Shown here one piece after another: positions 45,700 to 54,842 of a DNA stretch of 64,000 nt. Position 1 is the first letter of the stretch, and each line of letters starts with the position of its first letter. The translations under genes and the position numbers were made by a program. Location of the stretch: NCBI GenBank assembly GCA_016702745.1, contig JADJDJ010000003.1:1-64000 (forward strand). The letters run 5' to 3'. The notes under the pieces were generated by a model. The model ran no database searches. It had not been told where the DNA came from and worked only from the letters and a program-made list of their open reading frames with translations. This DNA comes from Chitinophagaceae bacterium (GTDB lineage: Bacteria; Bacteroidota; Bacteroidia; Chitinophagales; Chitinophagaceae).

Positions 45700-46025
45700 C
45701 CCGCCTTCGCCAAGACTACGGCGGGTAAAACAAAGCAATATCCTACTATCCCAGCCCCTCTTCACCAAAAGATACCGGGTCTGTATAACCCTGAATCGGG
45801 TTACATGTAAATAGCAAAAAACAAATTTGGGAAACTGGCTTCATATTGAGCGGCCCGGTATGACGGTGAGTAAGGATGGCGCCCCTCCTTCGATAAAGCT
45901 ACAGCGGGTAATACGAAGCAATATCCTGCCTTCGCAATGGCTACGGCAGGCCCTCTTTCGCCAAGGCTTCAGCGGGCGAAGCGAAGCAATATCCTAATAT
46001 CACAATATCTAAATATCCTATTCCC
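45700..46025. repeat. four copies of the palindromic repeat, up to the S9 peptidase stop
   Basis: Copies at 45700-45725, 45883-45908, 45926-45950 and 45951-45975. Each has arms such as CCCGCC/GGCGGG or CCTGCC/GGCAGG around TTCGC-AAAGCTAC-like cores, followed by an AAGCAATATCC tail. The unit is about 44 nt and similar to those at 34807 and 39877. Between copies is unique sequence. The tract ends with ATATCTAAATATCCTA just before the peptidase gene end. Confidence 0.75.
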
Positions 46026-48967
46026 CTACTCCAACTCCAGCCCCCACTCCTTTCCTTTTTTCACAGCAGGCAAACCTTCCGTGATCCATTTAGCTGGATG
46101 CGCACCTTTGAGCATATAATCAAAAAACTGCTGCATCCGGATCTGGTAATCCCGCATATCCTGACGCTGGGTGAGTCCATGTCCCTGTCCGTTGTAATTG
46201 AACATCCAGACTTTTTTACCCAGTCTGCGTAAGGCCGTAAACATTTCAATTCCCTGGTACCAGGGCACCGCACCATCGGCATCATTGGCCATCATGACCA
46301 TGGGGGCCGTGACTTTATCAAGATGAAACAGTGGTGAATTTTTAAGATACAGGTCCGGCCTTTCCCATAAAGTAGCACCAATCCGGCTCTGTGTTTTTTC
46401 ATACTGAAACTGACGGTTCACGCCGCTCTCCCAGCGAATACCTCCATAGGCACTGGTCATATTGGCTACCGGGGCACCAGCCCAGACCGCCTTGAATAAT
46501 TTGGTCATTGTAGCCACCTGTGCAGCCTGATAACCGCCCCAGCTATGTCCCTGTAAGGCAAGGTTGGTACTATCTGCCCAGCCTTTTTTCACGATCGCTC
46601 TTGCACCGCTTACAATATAATCGTAAGCACCCTGACCCGGATAACCTGTTTTATATTCAATATCCGGCAGGAAGATGAGATAACCATTACTCACGAAGTA
46701 GGGAATATTGATCGCACTGCGGATAGGGGCCGGTTCTTTGTAATCAAATAAATTATCGCTGAGTTTTTCATAGAAATAAACCACCATCGGGTAGTTCTTT
46801 TTGGGATCAAAATTCTCGGGTTTAAAAAGAATACCCGTTGCATCCTTACCGTTATAAGCTTTCCAGTTGAAGAGTTCTGCTGTACCCCAGTTATAATTGG
46901 CTTGCTGCGGATTGATAGCAGATAATTTCACTCCGTCTGAGCCTTCATCGGTCATATACCAATGGTAAAGGTCAGGTGATTCTGTATAGGATTCCATCGT
47001 GAAAATATAGTTCTCTGCATTTTTGGCTTTAACTACCTGACTGATCAGGTGACCATCATCACTATGAAGGGGAAGCAGACTCTTTCCGATAAAATTATCC
47101 TGATCATATTTTCCTCTCCACAAACCGGCATATTTTGTTTTCTCATCAAAGGAAGAGAAAAGCATGTTTTGTCCTGGCTTGATCACTCTTTCTTCATTAT
47201 CTGTTTGAATATACCGGTAGCGGTATTTTTTATCCCGCTGCCCGATCAGGTAAACGGGATCTTTACTGGTAGTCGGATGTACTTTCCAGATACCAAAACG
47301 ATCATTGATAAAAACATGGCCATTCCCTTCTTCCCATTTTACCACTCCATAGTTCGCGGGTTCATCGGGTGTATCCCAGTCTTCCTGGTACAAAGGCAGT
47401 TTTATCTTCTCTGTGATATTTTTTGTAACGCTGCCATCCCATGTAAAATAGTGCCGGGCAATGCGGTCATACCAGAGAATATATTTTCCGGTAGATGATG
47501 GGTATACCTGTCCATGTAAGTTTTGTTTGACCAGTTTTTTGTCACCGGTTTTAACATCAATGCTATACACATCTTTCCGGGTGCCACCCAGCCACTGACT
47601 TTCCACTCTTTTACCCCAGTCTGTAACCCCAATAAAATAATCTCCGTCACCTTCATTGGTTGGAATGATCTGTGGCAGTTCCCTGCTTCCAAGCTGACGG
47701 ATGGTTTTACTTTCCAGGTCATAGACCGCCAGGAAATTTTCCTGTTGGGCAGCCCGCAACCTGGCCGGGTAAAGCTGTACGGTTTGGAGATAATCATCTT
47801 TATAATGCCAGATATCCATTTTGGGCATATCCATTTCAATGATGCTGGTATCCTTTGCCACCGGCACCGGTGCGGTACCAAAGAAAAGCCGTTTGCCAGA
47901 TTTGCTTATACTGGTATTGCCAAATTCGCTGACCGTCATCCCCAGTTTCATCCCCGTTGAATTTTTATCAACGACCATCGTTGCACTGTCCATCCCCGAT
48001 TGATAATACCAGAGTTTATAATATTTGAGGGGATCCTTTGGTTTGGCCTCTCTTTCGGCCAGATAGAAAACCTGTGATCCGTTATCGGACATGGAAAAAT
48101 TCCGATACTCATTTCCTCCCCGGCTGAGTATCTGAGATTGTCCTTTGTTCAGATCATACAAAATAACTTTTCTCGTTCCGGCGGAATCCCTGGCCTGTTC
48201 AAATAAAAGCTGGTCTCCTTTTTTAGAAAAATAATATTCCAGCACCTTCGTAAAGACCATCTCGGTTCCGGTGTTCAGGTTTCTAACCACCAAATCATTT
48301 GATGGTTCAGCGGGAGCGCTACCGGCCTCATCGCCATCCGCATCTTCGAAAGAATTATAAACAATTTCATCCTCGTCCTTATTCTTTTCTTTTTGACAGG
48401 CATCAATTCAATCACCCGCTGAAGCGAATCAATGACCCGGTTCAGACTATCAGCTGTTTTATTCGTTGACTTATTATCTGCTGTTTTGGATTTTGGAGGC
48501 GCTTCCGCTGATTTTTCCAGTTGGTAGGCCATCCATCCGGCTGATTGCTGCGGTGTTTTATAGTTCAATACCCTTTCTCTTTTCCAGACTTCCTCTTTAC
48601 CCAGTTCAATGACCCCAATCGAATCTTTAGGCATCTCATCTGCCTTTTTCTTTTTGATCTTTGCCTCACGGGTATCTTTATAAAAAGCCTTTATTTTAAA
48701 GATAACAAAGCGGCTGTCTTCTGTGATCACAGCACTATACCCCCTGGGTGTACTCTTACTATACTTTTTATCTGCCGACTGCAGTACCAGTTCGTTGTCC
48801 CCTTCCTGTGGGTCAATGGTATAAACAATCCATTTTCCGTCATTGCTGATCATTCTTTCACCAATATGCTGCCAGCCATCATATACTGAATGGTCAAGGG
48901 GCTTTTTTTGGGCATCACTCTGTACGACTGAAACTAATAATATGAGAAAAAATAAATATTTCTTCAT
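46026..48967 (-). CDS. S9 family peptidase (prolyl oligopeptidase type), one frameshift
   Basis: Signal peptide MKKYLFFLILLVSVVQSDA followed by Gln. A long beta-propeller region (several WHYK-DDYL and S-x-D-V-K-T-G-D-type segments) is followed by the alpha/beta-hydrolase domain: Ser nucleophile in GHSWGGYQ, Asp in MANDADGAVP, His in NGQGHGLTQ. The frame breaks in a run of five As on the minus strand (48390-48394); one extra A restores KKEKNKDEDEIVYNSF. The corrected protein has about 980 residues, long but usual for the dipeptidyl-peptidase-like Bacteroidota group. It is exported to the periplasm or surface, cleaving peptides. It is alone on its strand. Confidence 0.9.
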
Positions 48968-49009
48968 GGTGTCAATTTGATTCTAAGTTAGGGAATAGAG
49001 GGCATTGAT

Positions 49010-49864
49010 TCAGGGCTTTGTTGCGGCAATGAGTCCATACTGCCAGAGGCCTTTTTTCATTCCTGAAAACTGGTATTTACAGGCATCAATATTCTTTCGC
49101 TGCAATTCGGTGGGTGGACCGGAGAAATTGATTTTTTTCCAGAGCAGGTAGAGTTTGGCCAGAAAATAAAAACGATATAATCGTTTAGCCGATCGCCAGG
49201 TTTCTTTTGAAATATCACGGGAGCTGATTGCAGTAAATCCGGTCTCCTGCATTGCTGCCGAAAACTGCTCCATGGTTTCCAGATAATTCACCTGCCATCC
49301 ATCCAGCCATTGGCGGATCACCGGATGCTCATTATTTTCAGGCTTTGTTACAAATCCATCAGCCACTACCAGTCTGCCCCCGGGTTTTAATAAACGATAC
49401 GCTTCCCGGATAAAGGCTGCTTTATCATCGGCATAGCAGATACTTTCGCAACCCCAGACTACATCAAATGAAGCATCCGGAAAATCAGTCGCCGCATAAT
49501 TCATTACTTTAAAATCCACCAGATCATTGACCCCGTTTTTCTGTGCAAATACAGTAGCCTGCTGCACCTGTCTCTCACTTAGTGTAATACCGGTTACCCG
49601 GCAGCCCAGTGTGGAGGCCAGAAAAATACTGCTGCCTCCTACCCCACAGCCGGCATCCAATACCCGGTCAGCCGGTTTGATATCTGCAGCTTTCATCATT
49701 ACTGCATTCATCCGTAAAAGAGATTCGGGGAAATTATTGACTGACTGATCCCAATATCCATAATGAATAGACAGGCTGTTATTCAGGTCCCAGGAATCCT
49801 TATACGCATTCTCGGTATCCTGGTAATAATCAATGATCCGCTGATGGTATTCCGTTGGTTTCAT
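49010..49864 (-). CDS. class I SAM-dependent methyltransferase (UbiE/tocopherol-methyltransferase-like)
   Basis: 284 residues. The SAM motif DRVLDAGCGVGGSSIFLAST, motif IV GCESICYADDKAAFI and GGRLVVADGFVTK with a substrate-binding C-terminal helix region (KRLYRFYFLAKLYLLWKKINF). The pattern, including YYQDTENAYKDSWDL at the start, resembles gamma-tocopherol/sterol/phenolic lipid C-methyltransferases, so the substrate may be a membrane quinone or lipid. Its start overlaps the end of the upstream EamA transporter gene by 35 bp. Confidence 0.85.
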   Translation of the reverse strand: MKPTEYHQRIIDYYQDTENAYKDSWDLNNSLSIHYGYWDQSVNNFPESLLRMNAVMMKAADIKPADRVLDAGCGVGGSSIFLASTLGCRVTGITLSERQVQQATVFAQKNGVNDLVDFKVMNYAATDFPDASFDVVWGCESICYADDKAAFIREAYRLLKPGGRLVVADGFVTKPENNEHPVIRQWLDGWQVNYLETMEQFSAAMQETGFTAISSRDISKETWRSAKRLYRFYFLAKLYLLWKKINFSGPPTELQRKNIDACKYQFSGMKKGLWQYGLIAATKP

Positions 49865-50743
49865 TTAATTTTTTTTGACGCTGTTCCCGCATCAGTACCC
49901 ATACATGAATCGCCAGTGCTGCGGCAATCAGGGCAAAGCCGATAAAAAACCACTTGCTGAGCAGTTCATTCTCCCGGTACACCATAAAGGCAAGAATGAT
50001 CCCGTAAACCGGTTCCATGTTGAAAGTAAGATTCACCGTAAAAGCAGAAAGCCTGCGAAGAGCATAGGCAGAAAACTGAAAGGCCACTACCGAACATAAC
50101 CAGGCCAGCACCAGCAGCCAGAGCCAGTCATTTAAATCGGGAAAATATAGTTGGTGGGAAACCAATTCAGGTAAAAAGGCATAACCGCACTTAGGGCAAC
50201 CAGACCGCCGGTTAACTGATAAGTTAAGGCCGTTTCGGGATTGATTCTTTTCATCATCTGCTTCAACAAGATGATCGCAATGGAAATCAGGAGTGCAGAA
50301 ATGATTCCTAAAATAATCCCTGTTTTATAACGCGGATCGAAATGAAAGATCAGGTAGATACCGGCCATCACGACCAGCCCCAGCAGCATTTCGATCCATT
50401 TGAACCTCACTCGGAGCAGGAGTGGTTCAACTAAAGCCGTAAAGAAGCCCACCGCAGAAAAACAGATCAGGGCCACAGACACATTGGCCACTTTTACCGA
50501 TCCATAAAAAGTAACCCAGTGCAGGGCGGCCAGAAAACCGATGCCCGACAATTTTAAAATGTCCTTCCAGGCAATTATTCTGAGTTTTTGGGTGATGGCA
50601 AAAAGAATCCACATCGTAACGGAGGTAATCAGCAGGCGATACCAGACCAGGAGTCCTTCATTCAGGTCAATCAGTCTGCCAAGGATGCCTGTGAAACCGG
50701 CGAGGAATACGGCAATATGCAGCTGAATAAAGGCTTTTTTCAT
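49830..50743 (-). CDS. EamA/DMT family transporter, one frameshift
   Basis: Ten-helix DMT (RhaT/EamA-like) transporter of the inner membrane. The first EamA domain starts MKKAFIQLHIAVFLAGFTG, with WYRLLITSVTMWILFAITQ and ALHWVTFYGSVKVANVSVAL. The second EamA domain is split by a frame change near 50139-50145; adding one C on the minus strand joins PTNYIFPD to LNDWLWLLVLAWLCSVVAFQ and ends at the stop at 49830 after AIHVWVLMREQRQKKL. About 303 residues. The substrate is unknown. It is upstream of, and overlaps, the methyltransferase at 49864. Confidence 0.85.
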
Positions 50744-50782
50744 GCAGCTGCAAACTAAAGAAAAGATGTAAAAAGGAACCGG

Positions 50783-51586
50783 TTATTTCGTTTCCGCCAG
50801 CACTTCATTCTGGGGTATATTTTGGCCGCTATCATTTCCGGAAGCCTGCGGCTTCTTGTCCCTGCGATACCTGGTAAACCAGCTGTTCCAGCGGAGTTTG
50901 AGTACCCCCAAAATGCCTTCTTTCACAATGCCTTTATTCATTTTGGACATGCCATAGATCCTGTCCTTAAAAATGATGGGAAATTCTTTGATTGTAAATC
51001 CGAGTTTCCAGGCCGTGAATTTCATGGCAATCTGGAAGGCATAGCCTGCAAAAGGAATCTTATCCAGATTGATTGTTTCCAGCACTTCCTTTTTATAACA
51101 CATGAATCCGGCTGTTGGGTCCCTCACGGGCATCCAGGTGATGATCCGGGTATAAATAGATGCTCCTTTGGAGAGAGCGATCCGGTTACCCGGCCAGTTC
51201 ACCACTCCTCCTCCCTTTACATATCTGGACCCGATGGCCAGGTCCGCACCCTGATTTTTACAGGCATCGTAAAGCCTGGAAAGATCGGCAGGGTCATGGG
51301 AAAAATCGGCATCTATTTCGAAAATAAAATTGTAATTATTCTTCAAAGCCCATTTAAAACCATGTATATAGGCAGTGCCAAGTCCCAGCTTTCCTGTTCG
51401 TTCCTCAATGAAAAGCTGTCCCTTGAATTGATCCTGCAGGTCCTTTACAATCTGGGCGGTTCCATCGGGCGAACCATCATCCACAACCAGGATATGGAAA
51501 TCCTGATTCAATCCAAAGATGGCATGCAGCATGTTGCTGATGTTCTCTTTTTCGTTATAGGTTGGTATGACGACTAACTTTTCCAG
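50783..51586 (-). CDS. polyprenol-phosphate mannosyltransferase-like glycosyltransferase family 2 (DPM1 type)
   Basis: Domain blocks are FHILVVDDGSPDGTAQIVK, ERTGKLGLGTAYIHGFKWAL, the DxD-like FEIDADFSHDP, IGSRYVKGGGVVNWPGNR and RDPTAGFMCYKKEV, with the ending GFTIKEFPIIFKDRIYGMSK. This is the dolichol/undecaprenol-phosphate mannose synthase family, making lipid-linked sugar for glycan or glycoprotein synthesis. The family should start with EKLVVIPTYNEKENI; this is encoded up to 51586 but without an ATG, GTG or TTG in frame before a stop. The first ATG in the frame is at 51532, inside the fold. So I set the limit at a CTG at 51586 and mark the start as uncertain. C-terminal 20 residues are unusual and polar. 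Confidence 0.85.
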   Translation of the reverse strand: MEKLVVIPTYNEKENISNMLHAIFGLNQDFHILVVDDGSPDGTAQIVKDLQDQFKGQLFIEERTGKLGLGTAYIHGFKWALKNNYNFIFEIDADFSHDPADLSRLYDACKNQGADLAIGSRYVKGGGVVNWPGNRIALSKGASIYTRIITWMPVRDPTAGFMCYKKEVLETINLDKIPFAGYAFQIAMKFTAWKLGFTIKEFPIIFKDRIYGMSKMNKGIVKEGILGVLKLRWNSWFTRYRRDKKPQASGNDSGQNIPQNEVLAETK

Positions 51587-51665
51587 ACTGGAGCGGTTAA
51601 ACCCGAATGTACGGAAATCGCACGGGTGGTCTTGTTAAAAATTGTTCACCGGTTTCAACAGCTGC

Positions 51666-52433
51666 TCAGCTTTTTTTAAGCATGGTGCGGGTATAGATCT
51701 CAGTGAGTTTTTGCTTGGTATGTTGCGGGAAATCACCCTTCATCATCCAGTCGTAATACTGGGGTTCCGACTTCAGTACATCGGCAACCGGGCGCCCTTT
51801 GTATTTACCAAAATTGAAAACTTCAATGCCGTTTTCCATCACAAAGCGACGGGCGAAATCAACTACCTGATCCTCGCCCAATACTTTAAGAATGGATTCC
51901 ACTGATTGTCCGAGATCGGGATATTTTTCAACCTGGGCTTCCAGGATTTCATAAGTGGCTGTTGCATCCACTTCGGCACTATGGGCTCCTTCCAGGGTTT
52001 TGTTACAATAAAAACGATAAGCCGCACTAAGGGTGCGTGGCTCCATTTTATGAAAGATATTCTGCACATCCAGCAGTTTCCGGTTCTTCATATCAAAATC
52101 CACCTGGGCACGGAGGAATTCCTCCATCAACAGCGGGATATCAAACCGGTTGGAATTATAACCAGCCAGATCGCAGCCATCCAGCATTTGTTTCATCTCA
52201 TGAGCCACCTGTTTAAAGGCAGGTGCATCCTTGACCATCTCGTCCGTTATCCCATGTACATCACTGGAGGCTTTGGGAATGGGCATTTCGGGATTGATCA
52301 GTTTGCGTTTGATACTCCGGGTTCCGTCGGTCAGTATTTTCACAATAGCAATCTCCACGATCCGGTCGGTTCCCAGGTTAATCCCGGTCGTTTCAAGATC
52401 AATAAATGCAAGAGGCTTCTTCAGTTGCAGCAT
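51666..52433 (-). CDS. DEDDh 3'-5' exonuclease (DnaQ/PolC-epsilon-like)
   Basis: 255 residues. The exonuclease motifs are FIDLETTG (Exo I, DE), YNSNRFDIPLL (Exo II), and HSAEVDATATYEIL (Exo III, HxxxxD). DnaQ-like nucleases proofread DNA or trim RNA. The C-terminal part (about 180-255), with FNFGKYKGRPVADVLKSEPQYYDWMM, is a small DUF3820-like domain often found after bacterial exonucleases and helicases. Function of the C-terminus is unknown. Alone on its strand; follows the glycosyltransferase gene by 80 bp. Confidence 0.9.
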   Translation of the reverse strand: MLQLKKPLAFIDLETTGINLGTDRIVEIAIVKILTDGTRSIKRKLINPEMPIPKASSDVHGITDEMVKDAPAFKQVAHEMKQMLDGCDLAGYNSNRFDIPLLMEEFLRAQVDFDMKNRKLLDVQNIFHKMEPRTLSAAYRFYCNKTLEGAHSAEVDATATYEILEAQVEKYPDLGQSVESILKVLGEDQVVDFARRFVMENGIEVFNFGKYKGRPVADVLKSEPQYYDWMMKGDFPQHTKQKLTEIYTRTMLKKS

Positions 52434-52608
52434 CGGGTCAGTAATTACGCTAATTCAATGAATGAAATCCGCCTTTGGCGGCTAAAGCGGTAAAGTTAAT
52501 GGATTGCCTACTTTAACAAAATGAATTTTTAAGGGTTTTAACTAACGTGAAATGAAGAAAACCAGTGACTTACAAGTGGTTTTACATCGGAATTAACGTA
52601 AAAGACCC

Positions 52609-52640
52609 TTGTTTTCCTGTTAATTCTGGCTGTATCTTTG
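52609..52640 (+). promoter_or_regulatory. promoter of the small lipoprotein gene
   Basis: TTG at 52609-52611 and TATCTTTG at 52633-52640 (perfect TAnnTTTG) with 21 bp between. The ATG at 52696 is 55 bp downstream. Confidence 0.65.
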
Positions 52641-52695
52641 CAGAAGAATAATAACCAATCATTGAAAAACGTTCTATCACCAAATATCCACCAGT

Positions 52696-52818
52696 ATGAA
52701 AAATAGATTTTTCCTTGCGATTGCACTGTTGACAATTATCGTAATTGTTACATCCTGTGCCAGTCAGAAATACGGTTGCCCTAATAATACTTCTGCTTCC
52801 ACCCGATTCAAAGGTTAA
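52696..52818 (+). CDS. tiny YGCP lipoprotein, 40 aa
   Basis: Starts MKNRFFLAIALLTIIVIVTS with lipid Cys at 21 (SCASQ), then KYGCPNNTSASTRFKG. Very small lipoproteins with a Cys-ending signal and a YGCP...FKG end are seen in many Bacteroidota genomes; function unknown to me. The gene is below usual length limits. It has its own good promoter and overlaps by 11 bp, tail to tail, the cyclase gene at 52808. Confidence 0.65.
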   Translation: MKNRFFLAIALLTIIVIVTSCASQKYGCPNNTSASTRFKG

Positions 52819-53710
52819 GCTGCCCCGGCTGCTTTTCCCCCTTTTTACGAAATAATCGCAGACGCCTTTTTTCCTTCGCCTGTTTGTCCGTTTGAAGATA
52901 AACAGATTGAATATGTATTTCCTGTTGTTTCCCTTTCAACTGAAAGACTCCCATATCATCTGTTTTCAAATAGGCCGGCATTGTTGTTTGTCCGATCACC
53001 CAATTGGAAACCAGCAGATCCGAAGCCAGTTCATGGCATTTCCCCAGCATCCTGGCCGTCGTATTCAGCACATCACCATGATAGGCGATCTCTGACTTGT
53101 ATTTACCGACCTCCGATACCACTACCGTACCTCCATGCAATGCCGCTTTAAATGCCGGTATCCTTCCATACCGCTTTTCATAATAGGCACTATACCTTCT
53201 GATCTGTTTCTGCACGGCGAAATAACAACGCACTGCCACCGCATAGCGTAATCCTTTTTGTAAAGGCCAGGTCACCACCACTTCATCGCCCACATACTGG
53301 TAAACCCTTCCAAAATAACGGGCAATGGGTTCACTGATATCATAAAAATAATCCTGTAAAAAATGGCTGTACTCCAACTCCCCCATTTCTTCGGCTATAT
53401 CAGTAGAGTCATTTAAATCAATAAAGAGAAACAGCCTTTCCTCCTGCTTTACCTGATGGTATTTACCCAGCACCAGATTATAAATGGCATCCCTCCCCAG
53501 TTTCCGGTGCAGTTCATCCATAAAATTGGAGAAGAGTGACACGGCCAGGGCAATGGCCAGGAATTCAAATAATTTACGGGTGGCAAAAAAATCATAAAGA
53601 CTATGCGGAAATATCGTTTCATAAGTATCCACATTCAGCCAGATCACCAGTAACATGATAAAAAAGAAAAGCATCATGAACCATACCTGCCAGACTACCA
53701 AATTCACCAA
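52808..53710 (-). CDS. membrane-anchored adenylate/guanylate cyclase (class III)
   Basis: About 300 residues. Two or more membrane helices at the N-terminus (VWFMMLFFFIMLLVIWLNV, FLAIALAVSLFSNFM). The cyclase homology domain has the first metal Asp in LFLFIDLNDSTDIAEEM, the second in YVGDEVVVTW, and VVSEVGKYKSEIAYHGDVLN with the transition-state NxxxR in LNTTARMLGKC. Residues that select the nucleotide are not clear to me, so cAMP or cGMP cannot be decided. A GTG start is used here (53710); the frame continues upstream, but without a better start. The neighbour upstream is the his operon, transcribed away. Confidence 0.82.
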   Translation of the reverse strand: MVNLVVWQVWFMMLFFFIMLLVIWLNVDTYETIFPHSLYDFFATRKLFEFLAIALAVSLFSNFMDELHRKLGRDAIYNLVLGKYHQVKQEERLFLFIDLNDSTDIAEEMGELEYSHFLQDYFYDISEPIARYFGRVYQYVGDEVVVTWPLQKGLRYAVAVRCYFAVQKQIRRYSAYYEKRYGRIPAFKAALHGGTVVVSEVGKYKSEIAYHGDVLNTTARMLGKCHELASDLLVSNWVIGQTTMPAYLKTDDMGVFQLKGKQQEIHIQSVYLQTDKQAKEKRRLRLFRKKGEKQPGQLNL

Positions 53711-53797
53711 GCCGACCTTGTTCTTTCTGTTCCATACAAGTGTTTGTATAAGAAATATAAATAATCCTTCGCTAAATTAAAACAAGATTCAAAATTA

Positions 53798-53828
53798 TTG
53801 GCAACACAAATGAGATCATCTATCTTTG
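53798..53828 (+). promoter_or_regulatory. promoter of the his operon
   Basis: TTG at 53798-53800, 20 bp, then TATCTTTG at 53821-53828 (perfect TAnnTTTG). Transcription should start about 53833-53836, at or just before the leader peptide ATG (53837), so the leader is near-leaderless. Confidence 0.7.
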
Positions 53829-53836
53829 CCATCTCA

Positions 53837-53887
53837 ATGCAAAATTTTAACCATACACATCATCATTTCCTGCACTCCCGGGTGTAA
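53837..53887 (+). CDS. hisL: his operon leader peptide, 16 aa
   Basis: The short frame reads MQNFNHTHHHFLHSRV and a TAA at 53885-53887. Five of 16 residues are His, codons at positions 6, 8, 9, 10 and 13. The frame lies between the promoter and a terminator that precedes hisG. His-rich leader peptides of this form drive attenuation in enterobacterial his operons. The name hisL is by analogy. Confidence 0.85.
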   Translation: MQNFNHTHHHFLHSRV

Positions 53888-53949
53888 GCCAACTGATGGT
53901 ATGTATCAACATAATAAAGGGCTTACTACGGTAAGCCCTTTTAATTTTT
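53884..53949 (+). promoter_or_regulatory. his attenuator: antiterminator strand and intrinsic terminator
   Basis: Terminator: AAGGGCTTAC (53917-53926), loop TACG (53927-53930), GTAAGCCCTT (53931-53940) with a perfect 10-bp stem, extendable by one A-T pair, then TTAATTTTT. The loop and closing pair form C(UACG)G, an unusually stable UNCG-type tetraloop. Antiterminator: GTAAGCC at 53884-53890, overlapping the leader stop codon, matches GGCTTAC of the terminator 5' arm. It is the same sequence as the terminator 3' arm. A ribosome at the stop codon would cover it, letting the terminator form; a ribosome stalled at the upstream His codons would leave it free. Confidence 0.85.
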
Positions 53950-53963
53950 AATCAATCGCAGCT

Positions 53964-54824
53964 ATGCAGGAAACACTCAGAATTGCCGTTCAGAAATCAG
54001 GCCGCCTTTATGAAGGCTCTATGAAACTGCTCAAAGAATGTGGCGTGGAAGTGAGCAATGGAAATAACCAGTTAAGGGTGCAGGCTGCCAATTTCCCTTT
54101 GGAAGTCTATTTTCTCCGGGATGATGATATCCCCGAATATGTTCAGGATGCCGTTGCCGATATCGGATTTGTAGGCGAAAATGTGCTGGTTGAATCCGGC
54201 AAGCAAACCGATATAGTGGAGAAACTGGGTTTTGGAAAATGCCGCTTGTCCATTGCCGTACCTAAAAACGGAAATATAGCTGATATCCAGTCACTCAACG
54301 GCAAACGGATTGCCACCAGTTATCCCGGGATCCTGCGTTCCTTCCTGCAGCAAAATCAAATCAGCGCTTCTATTCATGAAATCAGCGGGTCGGTGGAAAT
54401 TGCACCCCGGATCGGACTGGCAGATGCTATCTGCGACCTGGTGAGTTCCGGCAGTACTTTATTTACAAATGAACTGAAAGAAATTGAGACCATCCTCTAT
54501 TCAGAAGCAGTCATGATCAGCCATCAGCAACTCAGTTCCGGTAAAAGGCTGATACTTGAAAGCCTCCTCTTCCGTATCCGCTCCGTAAAAAAAGCAAAGA
54601 ATAATAAATACGTTCTGCTCAATGCCCCCAACGAAAAGCTGAAAGATATTTTTGCGCTGCTACCAGGTATTAAGAGCCCCACGGTATTACCATTGGCCGC
54701 ATCCGGCTGGAGCTCGGTACATTCTGTTATCAGTGAAGATGATTTCTGGAGCCGGATCGAAAGCCTGAAAGCAGCCGGCGCTGAAGGAATACTGATCATC
54801 CCGATTGAAAAAATGATTGCCTGA
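53964..54824 (+). CDS. hisG: ATP phosphoribosyltransferase, long form (HisG)
   Basis: 286 residues, first enzyme of histidine synthesis: joins ATP and PRPP to phosphoribosyl-ATP. Family blocks are LRIAVQKSGRLYEGSMKLLKE, AVADIGFVGENVLVESG, RIATSYPGILRSFLQQN, SGSVEIAPRIGLADAICDLV and SSGSTLFTNELKEIETI. The C-terminal about 75 residues are the regulatory ACT-like domain of the long HisG (EGILIIPIEKMI at the end), which binds histidine for feedback inhibition. It does not need HisZ. It starts 14 bp after the attenuator U-run and heads the operon. Confidence 0.95.
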   Translation: MQETLRIAVQKSGRLYEGSMKLLKECGVEVSNGNNQLRVQAANFPLEVYFLRDDDIPEYVQDAVADIGFVGENVLVESGKQTDIVEKLGFGKCRLSIAVPKNGNIADIQSLNGKRIATSYPGILRSFLQQNQISASIHEISGSVEIAPRIGLADAICDLVSSGSTLFTNELKEIETILYSEAVMISHQQLSSGKRLILESLLFRIRSVKKAKNNKYVLLNAPNEKLKDIFALLPGIKSPTVLPLAASGWSSVHSVISEDDFWSRIESLKAAGAEGILIIPIEKMIA

Positions 54825-54842
54825 TTAAGGAAATAAACCACC

